Positions 1 through 11,300 of a DNA stretch of 64,000 bases are shown one piece after another. The notes beneath the pieces were generated by a model. It was given only the letters and a program-made list of their open reading frames with translations. It did no database searches and was not told the origin of the DNA. The number at the start of each line of letters is the position of its first letter. Position 1 is the stretch's first letter. The translations under genes were made by a program, and so were the position numbers. The stretch is taken from assembly GCF_000003815.2 (NCBI RefSeq), contig NC_049986.1, positions 10,278,369 to 10,342,368 of the forward strand, written 5' to 3'. The stretch comes from Branchiostoma floridae. Lineage: Eukaryota > Chordata > Leptocardii > Amphioxiformes > Branchiostomatidae.

Positions 1-1250
1 ATATTTAGACTATATCATGTGAACAAATGATACAGGAAACTGTGCTCAAACGTAAAATCAATAGATATCAAATGGAGGAATTGTGCCAATTTCATGATTT
101 ATCAAAGGATAACAATCTAGGGTATCACCCCCCTCCCCCCAAAAAAACTTCAAAACATGTTAAAAAAAACTACACTGGAATATCATTTCACTGTAGATTT
201 GCCATTCCTGAGCCAAACGTTGTCCCTGGGAAATAATTATAAAGAATAACATTTGGGAGAACAAATTATGCTTGCTGCTAATGGCTCCTCTTTGACACCA
301 AATACTTTTTATGGTACTATATATATAAAAAATATATACAGAACAACATAAATTATCATAATAAAACACATCCGTCTGACACCCGGTAAACTCAAATCGT
401 AAACACGACAAACGAGGATGATTCTGGAATGCAAGTTGACATTTGGATGTGCGATTTTTTTGTTTACGAAGTATCCCGCCATAAATAATTCTTTCGGCGG
501 GAAGTTATAGTATCTCGGATATTTCTTCCATGAAATTATTCTGAATTTTAAAAAAAAGCTACAAACTGAACTCATTGATGCGTTTTTCATGATTTCTAGA
601 CATAAGAAGATATTTCTGTGAGAGAATCATGTGAAGTAATACGATATTTTCAAAACACAAAATGGCGCGAAAAAAATTACGATGTCCTTTCTTTTTTTAC
701 GACTGACGTCAAAACCAAACGACAGATATTTCTGAGGGAAACTCTGCTCAAAACCTATATAAAATACACAACTGACCAAATAACACAAGCCAAAACGACA
801 ATTTTAGTCACATATATAACAACTCAGGTAAAATTTTCCGGAAACACGGTATAAATGCTGATATTTTTGGCGCGCTGACAGAAATGCTGAACAAAACCAC
901 CAAAAACAGCGAAGCCTGACAAAAAACAAGCGCAACAGAACTCAGTTTAAGTGGTGTTAATAATTCAGCTAACATTTGTCAATGGCACAGACTGTTTTTG
1001 ACTCCAAAGTTCACCCGCAAGCGAACAGAAGAGCGCCGACGTGCCAAGCGGGAAAACAAAACAAAAGCCCGCCACAACCATGCCTTCCCACACACAGCCT
1101 TCCTCCCCTCACAACCACAGACGCAACAGCGTGCTCGGCAGAAAAATTCGTCTAGCACTAAAATTATACGGCTTTGCTCGCTGTAACTTCCTACAAGACT
1201 GGTTGGAAGACTAATCTTATAGAAGACAACAACACAACGTGTAACACTCA
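1..1250. other. AT-rich flank, no gene recognised
   Basis: No reading frame in this stretch resembles a known protein and no exon with good splice sites is visible. A palindromic CRE (TGACGTCA) sits at 704-711. If the candidate minus-strand first exon at 1252-1330 is real, this stretch would be the start of its first intron, which continues leftward out of the window. Confidence 0.4.
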
Positions 1251-1251
1251 C

Positions 1252-1330
1252 CTGAGGTCGTCTGAGAACTGAGGAAAAAGGCGCGCATTTCGGGCTTTTC
1301 CTCAGTCGTCTCGCATTACGTGCCAACCAG
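1252..1330 (-). other. Candidate 5' non-coding exon of a leftward gene
   Basis: On the minus strand a consensus splice donor (CCTCAG followed by gtgagt) ends at 1252, directly downstream of a promoter-like segment at 1340-1510. This fits a non-coding first exon of a gene whose body lies to the left of the window. The upstream limit (about 1330) is only an estimate. No coding sequence is recognised, so the identity of the gene is unknown. Confidence 0.3.
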
Positions 1331-1339
1331 CATGCCGCC

Positions 1340-1510
1340 CAAAACACGGTGACGTCAAGAAAAATATTGACCAATCAGATCACGTCTACTATTCTTGCCG
1401 CATAGAAATTGGACTTTGACGTAAGAGACGAGTGATGCTATTGGTTGAATTCCCCGGGGGCTATTTCCATCGAACCAGACCACGTGCACGATTGACCACG
1501 TGAGGCCATA
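1340..1510. promoter_or_regulatory. Promoter-like cluster: CRE, CCAAT boxes, two E-boxes
   Basis: A full CRE palindrome (TGACGTCA) lies at 1350-1357, a CCAAT box at 1371-1375 and an inverted CCAAT (ATTGG) at 1440-1444. Two CACGTG E-boxes, 1481-1486 and 1497-1502, are spaced about 16 bp apart and resemble sites bound by bHLH-ZIP factors such as USF, MYC or TFE. The clustering in a locally GC-richer stretch suggests a promoter. The minus-strand splice donor at 1252 suggests leftward transcription. Confidence 0.4.
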
Positions 1511-2025
1511 AGGGTAACGTCCTTGCCGGTGAGAAGTTCCCTTGATGTTTTAGTAGTCTAGAATCAAATCTAAATGCTTCATTTACTCAGGACTGAGCAA
1601 AACATGAATGACAACGTTCTGTTTGCGGGTACTGCAATGTGTTGTGCACAAAACTATATGATAAATCCAGTACCCAGACTGATGTTTATACTACCCTCTG
1701 GCTCTGGTGGGTGTGTCTCTTAGACTGGGGGTGTGTCTTCGCGGTAAGCTCTTGTTAGCTGACATGTCGGATAGATTGTTCAGGCCACATCAAGTAAATC
1801 TTATGGATAACATTTATACGAACCGCAAAAATAATGAGATAATATATATAAACTGAGATATGCAAAAAAAGATGGGTAAAAAACAAACAAGATAGCTAAA
1901 TTAAAAAAAATAGTCGGACGGCATTATAAGATCTTACAAACGTTATGACAAGGATATTGAAGTGCGAAACTTGGTAGCACAACCATTCATTCATGTAGTC
2001 AAGATCTAGTGCACTAGCGTAATAA

Positions 2026-2170
2026 AAGTGACACTAGTAGTGGTAGACTAGTACCACCTACCAAGTTGGAAACTTTTGGCTTTCCTATTGGTGGTCACCA
2101 TTACAACTATCCAACCAGTTTCACTTCTATAACGTTAACTACTGTCAAAGGTACCTCGCAAGTGTCACCA
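2026..2170. repeat. Short TIR element, AGTGACACTAGT family, copy 1
   Basis: The segment opens with AAGTGACACTAGT and a GGTAG block and closes with the inverted counterpart (ACCTCGCAAGTGTCACC). Related elements of nearly the same length lie at 17799-17942 and 34788-34935, sharing both ends and parts of the interior. This is the structure of a non-autonomous inverted-repeat element. No clear target-site duplication could be read. Confidence 0.5.
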
Positions 2171-3886
2171 GTGACCTCTACATGAACAATCATTATACTA
2201 CAACTCATTTCCCATGTTGGTACTTTCTTATCATCTTGACCGTCTTTTTTCTAAAGCAAAAATTGCGCGTTGATGTCATCCATACAATTTACCTGCTGTG
2301 GCCTTTTCAAAACACAAGTGTTTGCCCCGCGCGGTCAATGACCTATTGCCTCATCAGAGCCAGTAACTGGTTCTCTTCAGTTGTGTGCCGCACAGAATTA
2401 GCATAAGAAGTTCATAAGATAGTTAGGAACAGCCTGTTAACTTTGTTTTTAATCATGTTGGCAGCATGTTGGAAGAATAAAACAACACACGCCGTCTATG
2501 TTTATCAAAGTTTGGCGGATCTACAGACAAAAATATTTGCATGAAATTTATCAGTGCCCGAGGGCTTGGTAAATATGCACAAACGCTGCCGAGTATAAAC
2601 ACTCAAATTCCGTCTCCTCCGATTTGTCTTGCATGCATATGGGAGTTGACTCGATTTCTTGGCTTGGCGAATTGTAACGTTATAGCGTGTTGACTAGCCA
2701 AAAAGGCTGTGTTTTCCATGTTTTTTTTCGTGACTTTTGCTGGGTGGGATAAGTATACACTAACTGTCCCAGGCAAGTGAGAGTGCCGATTGGCCCGGCA
2801 AGTGTCCTATAGTTACCCTCACTTGCCTGATCGGGCAAGTAAGATCTTCATAAACTTTTAACTTTTCTCTGCCATGGCACAATGCATTGGTCAGCACAGA
2901 AAAAATAGAGCCAATGATAAAGGAGCCGTTTGCGATGGAAGTGAAAATACATAGAAAAGTGTCATCTAAATTTCGGGAAAGTGTAAAGTTGTTTCGGGCA
3001 AGTTTTATGTAGTACTTGTCCAACCGTGCTTAAATGGTATGTTTTCAACTACAAATGCTCTTGTGAGTCTGCCTTCTAGTGCTGCATGTGCCCAAGACAC
3101 AGTGGATAGGTAGCAACCAACTGCAGATATGGCCTCAAAATTCGAAAAAAGCGTTGTATCTCTCCAAGCACAGGTTGATGGGAAAATCGTGACTGCACCC
3201 TTTTCTTCTATGCCATCCTTTTTCTGGCTAGCTAACAGAAAAGTAGTAGTAGTAGAGTCATACTGTGTATTACAGCACCGTTGGGGTTATACCACCCCTC
3301 ACGGGGTGACATACCCTTTATTTTGACAGAAAAGACGGCATATAAGGAAAAGGTCACGATTTTCCCAGTCAACCTTTGCTTGGGACTACCATTCTAAGAC
3401 GACAATTTATCATCGCAAGTGAACCTGTGATGCCTAATTTGCAGCGAAGTCCTGGCTTGTGACAAGCTTTAATGGTATTTTGTGCGCATGCCTGTTTGGA
3501 AACATTTCTATCCATCAATCCATCCTCCAAAGGCCAGTGTATGTCGTCCAGTCTCAGATGAAAGAATGGAAATGCCTTTAAATGTCAGTCATTAATTTTA
3601 GCATTTCAATGTCACCTTGTCTTACAGTCAATACTCTCCTAAGGCTACACTCACTTAATTTTATGGATGCCATATTCTGGTGATCACAAATAAAGCTAAT
3701 GCAGAAGGGCAAAAAACGAAAAAAAAAACACCAACAGCAAAAGATGTTCCTTATAATCCACAGGACTAAAAATCCACACCATTCTTTTCCAGGCTTGGTT
3801 TGTCTTGCGTTCACCTCCAGTAAGACTGTGAGATAATAAGAGACAACGCCTGTTCAATAATGTTTTTATTGTTATTTAGTTTGAAT
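2171..3886. other. Intergenic sequence, no gene seen
   Basis: Only short, unsupported reading frames occur here. Around 3065-3125 there is a fragment (cccaagacacagtggatag) that recurs near 63120, so it is a remnant of a dispersed SINE-like repeat. Nothing else is supported. Confidence 0.4.
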
Positions 3887-3946
3887 GGCCTGGAGCCACA
3901 GTGCCCTTGTTTAAAGAGGGGAACAAGGGCGCTGTGGCTCCAGGCC
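3887..3946. repeat. Near-perfect 25-bp inverted repeat (hairpin)
   Basis: Arms 3887-3911 (GGCCTGGAGCCACAGTG...) and 3922-3946 are complementary over 25 bp with a single mismatch and a 10-nt loop. Transcribed, this would give a very stable hairpin of about 60 nt. A dispersed repeat begins directly after it (3947-4150), so the hairpin may be the end of a mobile element rather than a microRNA precursor. Confidence 0.7.
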
Positions 3947-4150
3947 CTGACCATGGGCCCCCTAACCAAGGAGAGCAGATACTCTGGCAAGCATAAAATT
4001 CTGATTGACTTAAGGGATGCTCTTGGGTCACATGTGGCCAGTCTTTTTATTCAAGAGCATGCAAAAATCAATGGAGATATAGATGTTATCCTTCAGTGTG
4101 TCCTTAGTTTAGAAATGATCCTGTGGGGTCCAACAAGTGTCATTGGCCTA
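3947..4150 (+). repeat. Dispersed repeat, copy also near 53.57 kb
   Basis: The segment with ctgaccatg, gagagcagat, ctctggcaagcataaa and attgac blocks recurs, diverged, at about 53566-53670 in the same order. No coding capacity or termini are evident, so it is classed only as an old interspersed repeat. Confidence 0.5.
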
Positions 4151-5349
4151 ACCTCTACCTACAAATTTATGATCTATATGTCAGTGAAAAATTATTCATT
4201 CTGGCATCAAAGTGAAAGCACTTAATAGTACTAAATACGGCCATAAGTTTTTGCCTCATAAGAACAATGAATTAATAGCCTATCATGCCTAATAAGCTGT
4301 CTCTGATATGCAAATTATGTGGGAATCTCTATATGTATGTTGTGGTACACTTTTGAGGCTAGACTTTTCCAAGTGATATAACTGATTCCTATTTTATTCC
4401 ATACAGAAACACAGACAACTTAAGTCTCATTCTGCATAACTTGCAATTTTTATTAATATGTTCCAATGTTATCAAAGGTGTTGAAATGCGAAATACATTC
4501 CCTTCATTTTCCAATCCTCCTATAGCTTGTATATCAGAGAACTGAGAAGTCTGTCCAAGAACATAACTCTATTTCTCTCTTATGTCCTTGCTATTTCCAA
4601 GTGACTTAATTCCTTTAAAACAGAAACTGTTTGTCTTTTTGTAAAACAAACAGCAACTATTTGTTTTCAACATTGACAAAACTTGTGTAACGTGAAAGTT
4701 CATCTGTATTGGTAAAAGTCATTCTGGCTGAAAGTTTAACTGTAATTTCAGACAATAAAAGTTGGACTTACCCAAATCTAATTTTAAGATCAAGGCATCA
4801 ACCATCCCTCAACAGAGACGGGGGTGCCATAGACTTTCTGCAACTTATGATCCACTGCTCACCAAGTCACATGTGCTATCTACATGATGTGATGTCACAG
4901 AAGCAGTATATTGCTTCTTCCTTGACAGAGTTGGTAAGGAAAAAATTTGGCTCCGATTTTTGTGTTCAAAATTAATGTTAAACTTTGATAACACTTTGTC
5001 TGGTTAATGGTGTACTTAAAAGTCTATAACAACAACTTCTAATAAGCTGGAATACAAATTCACTGTACTCATAAGTCGTTAACATTTATGTATGACAGTT
5101 AATACATTTTCAACAATGGTTGCTGATTTGGGAAAGTTTAACTCGATTCATTTTCAAAATTTCCAGGCCTTATTCTTAAACTACTAGTACTACTGAATAG
5201 TATGAAATTTCACATTAAATTTTATACAATATCATGTACTTTCCCATTTAGATAATACTGTTACAATTTCTGTCATAATCATCAGCTTGTAATATATTTT
5301 ACAAATCAACTTTACGGACTCTATTTTTTATCCAATCACACTGTTCGTA
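4151..5349. other. Intergenic / DENND10 3' flank
   Basis: AT-rich sequence immediately downstream of the DENND10 stop codon (minus strand). It probably includes the DENND10 3' UTR, but I did not find a clear AATAAA signal on the minus strand and cannot place its end. Confidence 0.35.
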
Positions 5350-8300
5350 TCAGAGCTCTGCTAGTCCCTCTGCTGCTGCCAGGCTGAACAGGAAGTTCTC
5401 ATTGGCCGGCGCCATCTTTCTTTCTCTCAAGGCATCCAGGGTGATGAGGGGTTTCCCCCCTTCCTCTGCAGGGGTGGCCAACGACTTGACTTTGTTGAGC
5501 AGCTCTTTTGTTTTCACTGCAATTTCCTATGGAAGATGGAAAAATGTTATTTGGTGGGCTGACTACTCTCTCTTTGCAGCCAGGGGCAAGCAGCTCACAA
5601 TATGCGACGCAAAATCGCAAGGGTCTGGAGCAGCTGCCATTTGGCAGGTGACCTCAATACAACAGTTATTTCCCCAGGAGCGGCCATGGGACTAAAGGTT
5701 TTGACTTTTGAATTACTCACACTGGGAAGGACTCAACTACTCGTGCTTGAGGTACGGTTCTCTTCAAACACGGGACTGGTATAATGTATTGGACAATTTC
5801 CATATGAGGGACCAACACAACGAAAGCTTTGGTACTCATTTTCACCTGAGAAGAAAGCCATGAAAAGTGCCTTTCCCAAGTGCACATCACTCATCAGTGG
5901 CAAGTATTAACAAATTCGAACCCATGACTTCTGGTTTGTGAGCCAAATGCCCTGCCATTACAACACACAACCCAACCAAAAATTATGTTTGACCTAACAT
6001 TACAAACAGTATCAAACATTTTGCAGCCAGCAAAACACAGAGAGGACAACAACAAGGACACAGTCATCTTTTATGTAGGTCACAAACCCGCAGGCATACT
6101 TTATCACTGTCAAAGATAAAATACCTACCTTGTTGCTTTCACCAAATTAGCAAAGCCTGACCTTAAGGCTAGGGAAAGAATAGAAGTAGACAGACCCAAG
6201 AGGACACTGGCTGAAGGAGAGCACGGCACCTTATTTGGGAGAAGCATTTCATCTTCTGGCAGGGCTAATGACAATGAGGGGATCTTAAGACGTAAGCTCG
6301 GGGTATTAAAGGTCACCTCCTTACGGGTATTTGGGGACAAGATGGGGGTCAATGACCTTATCATCCATGAGGTCAGAGGAAAAGGCAGTTGACAACCTCA
6401 CCATAAAGGATTGCAGATGTTCAGACAGTTGATTTTCTGAGGGAAGGAGGGACGTTATACCAAAAATAAAGCAGAAAAAAGGCTAGTTCAAGGTTTTAAA
6501 GGCACATGCATAAGGTCAAAGGTGATGGCACCTAATATGTGTCTTGTTTCAATGTGTCAGGTACTGCATGGTACAGAAAACTGAGAATGGCCCATTTCGC
6601 TACAAAGGAAACTGTATGGTTAAGTACTAGTATCTGACTCCAACGTATGTCTTGAAATCCTATGTTCATGTAAACAATGCTAACAGTGCCTTAGTCTGTA
6701 ACTTTGACTGTAGAACTTGATGACCTGTATATCATCCTCTGTAGTGACCATGCACTGGCTCAATACTTTTGCTTACTAAACTGAGGATAGTGGTGAGTGT
6801 GAGTGAGTGAGTGAGTGAGTGAGTGAGTGAGCGAGTGAGCGAGTGAGTGAGTGAGTGAGGAGTGAGTGAATGAGTGAATAAGTGAGTGAATGAGTGAGGA
6901 GTGAGTGAGTGAGTGAGGAGTGAGTGAGTGAGTGAGTGACTGTGAATTCATTAATTTTTCTTGGAGTTTAATTCCACTTTAGGTGTGAATAGGAGATTTT
7001 GTCCATGATTTAAGTTTGCATATCTATAGTAAAAAAAAAAAGTACTGTAGCACAGAAACAATTTAGCTGCCAGTGGGAAGGCACCATGAAAGTTGCAAAT
7101 ATTTCAAGATTAATAGTTTTTGCTTTTTCTTGATCATGTTGATTGTATGTTTATGACAAAAAATCGAGATAGGTAGACAACACAAACATCTACTACATGT
7201 AATACTAAAGTGTAATATGTAACAATCTAAACCCTCTCTCTATATTGTCTATTTACTTTTGCATAATTTTGTGATATTGCAGAGTGATTATAAGACACAT
7301 TCTGTCTGAATCATTACCTCATTCCATGATGGTCAGACTCACCTTGATGACCTGTTGGTTCTCCATCCCATCATCCTCTGCACACTGTACCATCGCCATG
7401 GCGATATCTTTGTGGATCTTGCCCATTGCCATGGACTCTGGGAGGGGAAATGAGAGAAAAGAAGTATATCAAATGGCCTAACATCATGAAAATAAGAACT
7501 GATATAGATGTTGTTGCAAAAAGGTCAATAACAGTGGCTTTCCCAATGGTATTGTGACAGTCATACCATAGGGAACCATCCAAAATTGATTTACATTTGA
7601 GTGATATTTACCTCCATGAAATGTCATGGAGGTTATATTTAATTTTTACCCTGCGTTTGTCTGTGTGTGTGTGTGTGAGTGTGTGTGTAAACAAGATAAC
7701 TCAAGAACGGCATGATGGATTGGTTTCATACTTGGTGTGTTGGTAGGGTGTGATGAAAGCTGGAAATGATTAGATTTTGGGCCCCCTAGCGGCTTCCCTT
7801 GGTACTGCAGCGCAACCTCCGGTTTTTGCTATCTCGTGTTCTGAACATGCTATGGTCACGATTTTTGAGTGTTAGATAGCTCTCGTGCTCAGGAATAAGT
7901 GACATAAGTTTGGGCCCCCTAGCGACTGGGTTTGGGATAGCAGGGGCATTTTTGTCAAAAACTTCTGAAGAGGATAACTCAAGAAGGGAACAACGGATTT
8001 TCATGATTTTTAGTATGTAGGTACCTTAGACAATGTTGTACAAGATAAGATACTAATTATGCAAAATACAAAAGTACATTTGCATGATTTATGAGATAAT
8101 TCTTTCATAGCAGTTTTTTCAATGTATCTCTTGTCCCGGACATGATATGGTCTTGAGATTCGTGTGTTAGATAGCATGCAGTGTCATGCTAAAGTGGGGC
8201 AAGTTTCAGCCCCCTAACATTTGATTTCGGAACTGCAGGGGCGATTTTGTCAAGACATTCCAAAGAGGATAACTGCAGAAAGGATTGACGAATTGACATC

Positions 8301-11300
8301 ATTTTAGGCAGGTAGCTTAGGCAAAGACGTTTATAATGATATACATATTGTGCTAATGAGTACTTAATTTGCATAATTAATGAGGAAATTGTATAATTTC
8401 ATTGTTTTCAATAACTGGACTTCAATAAATGTAACACATGTTAATTATGATAGGTGCAATTTAATCAGATATCAAATATGGTAATGGGGAACTTATTTGC
8501 ATAATTTGTGTAAGAATTGCCAAACCTCTTTTAAATATGATCAATGATCGGAATTGTATTACTTATTGTGACATGTGTACGTTACTCTGATGAACAACAC
8601 CATGCATAAATTATGTTAATGTTAGTTAATCGCATAAAATTTACAAAAGCTCTAGATATTCATGGAGGTATGAGGTCACCGAACTCTATATAACCAGTTT
8701 CCTAGTTAGCTGTACTTGTATTGAATTGTTCTGCCAGTTACTGTATCTGCATTGCAATGCCCAGATACATTAGGAAGTGTTCACACCACACCTTTAGCGT
8801 GAGGTGCTACCGATATCTCGCCGTCCGAAAGGTTCACGAAGACGTCATACAAGTCCGCTCTACTCTCTACCATGGGGTCAGTGAACCCTGCGATGTAGTG
8901 TCCACACGACTTTAGATCCTCCAACTCCTCTTCTACAAGCTCAACATTTGTGTAGAGGATGTTCCAGTTCTGTCTGTGCCACACAAAGGCTGGGAATGCT
9001 CTGAAAATAAGATGCAAGACATTTGAAAGAAATAATTGTAGGGTGTTTTGCTCAGAACCCAGGGGTCCTGAGTTTGAATCCTGTCATGTTACCAATCTTG
9101 TACCATTGGGAAAGGTAAATTACACAACTTTCCTCACTCCACCCAGATGTAAAAATGGGTACTTGACAGTGGTTGGGGAGGTGAAAGGCAGTGGAAGGAG
9201 AGGGACAGGGCTTCTTTATCAGCTTTGACAAAAGCTCCTTGCTCTAAGGTAGAAACAGTTTAACCTGTGATGCTTGTTTTCCTGGAAACTGCATTTCTTT
9301 AACGAGTCAGTAGGTGGGACTAGATTACACTTTCAAAACATAAAAAAAATTACTACTGAAAGGCAGAAAGTTTACTTTCAACCTGCGTATACAATAGTCC
9401 ACACACCAAACTAGATCAAAATGCTTGCCTTTTTGGAAACTGCAATTCTGTAACCTATCAGTAGGTGTAGCTTAAGGTTACACTTTCAAAACACACAATG
9501 TTTTCCTAATCAAAAGTGGAAACAGTTTACATAGAACTTGATGTGCAAAAGACCAAACATAGATCAAAATGCTTGGCTTTTAGAAGCTGCACTTCTTTAA
9601 AGGGGCATTCCACTCCAGAAGGGAGTCTTGTTTTCCAATAAATAATGTGTCAATGAATACACAATCAGCCGAATTTTGTGGAATTCACCTTGGGATGAAT
9701 TACGTGATGTGTGTTTTATAAAACAATAATGACACTCACTAAACCCATGCAGACCCTACCCATGCATTCCCTATAGGCATAGACACTTTGTTTATCGTAC
9801 ATATTTTCGGAATAAATGAGGTACGCTGAGCACACCGAGAAGGCAAATTTCTCTTAAGATAGCAAAGAATACAAGAACAATACGAAATTTCTTAGCGAAC
9901 CTGAAATTAGTTTGGTAACAGGTAACCTTAACTAAAAGTTCTGCATTTTATTCAGCCATAGGATTTATTCAATTAGATGGTACTTGGGGAGTTTAGTAGA
10001 AGACTGAATGCTTTTGAGGCATGCGGAGCAAGTGGGTACTTTATCGTATAATGTGAAGTAGTATGCAGTTATCACTTCCTAAAATGAATATCTATCGGAA
10101 AATAACACTCCCGTGTGGAGTGGAATGCCCCTTTAACCACTCAGTAGGTGGGGCTTTCCAAACGGCTTACTTTACTGCATACATTGACTCAATTAGGCTA
10201 TGTTGATTACTACATGCAGTATATTTAACCCAGGACCTCAATGATTGAGGTCCTGGGTTGAATATACTAGTAATCAACATAGCCTAATTATTGCCTCTCA
10301 CAGGCCTGCACTTGACCTTTGACCTACCTGACTGTCTCTAGAAGACCGTCCAGGTGCGGATGGTAGACAACAAGTTTCTTCTTCAGGAGTATGGCTGTGT
10401 AGATGAGTATACTCTCCACTCCAAACCTGTTCACTATATCTGCAGTAGACAGTACATACCACACAGACAGAAATTTTACCACCGTCACAGATAAAAGTTG
10501 TGCAAAAGGTTTTGTGAAAGTGATCTTGAACAAGTTTTGCTTAGTAACGAACACAAAGAACAGATGAGCTATCATTCCACTGGTTATGAGAGAGACGACA
10601 CAATCCACATAATCAAATCAATGTGGCCTGATTGTCAGATTATATAAGGTCCTTACAATGTTTGTGGTCCTACCTTTGACTGACCCCGCAGCGTACGCTT
10701 TCCTTGGGTCAAACTCCTTTACCAGGAAGGTACCGTTTTCTTCGCTCTGACACGACCCCCTGGTGACGACAGCGAGATAGAACTGTAGCATGGCGGCGGG
10801 GCTGCCCGTTCTACTGTACGCCTTGCACAGGATACGGGAGAAAGTCTCGTACTTCTCAGGGTTGAAGTCCTTGGAGATGATGACTAAGGAAAAGTGCGTC
10901 ACCTAGAAAAACAGGATTACTAACTTATTAGGATTATATGCAACGTCACTCTTATGTAAATCATGTTTAGACAGTTCCTTTGGTAAGACAACACCAATAT
11001 TATATGCTTTGCATCCTTCCTAGAAGTGTGATTTATTTAGGCTCTTTATCCAATGTATCCATGCAATAACCTAAAACCATTATGCACTCCAACTTTGGCA
11101 ACAACTTGTAGCACCTTTTCAGTTTTCAATTTTGAAAAGTTCAAAAGTGCGTACTTTATTTGAGAAAATACAGTAGGTGCGCCAGAGAATAGGGTGCACC
11201 AAAAAAAAATTTTGGTTGCAAAACATGAAATAAAGTACAATGTCAGAAAAATAAACCTACAAAAATATTTGGGTAAACCGTTGCACCCACTGAAAAGGTG

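Noticed and set aside
979-1374. Minus-strand frame of 131 codons in the promoter-like region
   Set aside because: Runs across a likely splice donor and promoter motifs; no recognisable domain. It could only be real if the promoter reading is wrong.
3860-4225. Plus-strand frame of 121 codons
   Set aside because: Covers the 3887-3946 hairpin and a dispersed repeat; no protein similarity recognised.
6760-6951. Minus-strand Ser-Leu-Thr-His repeat peptide
   Set aside because: Translation of the GAGT microsatellite.
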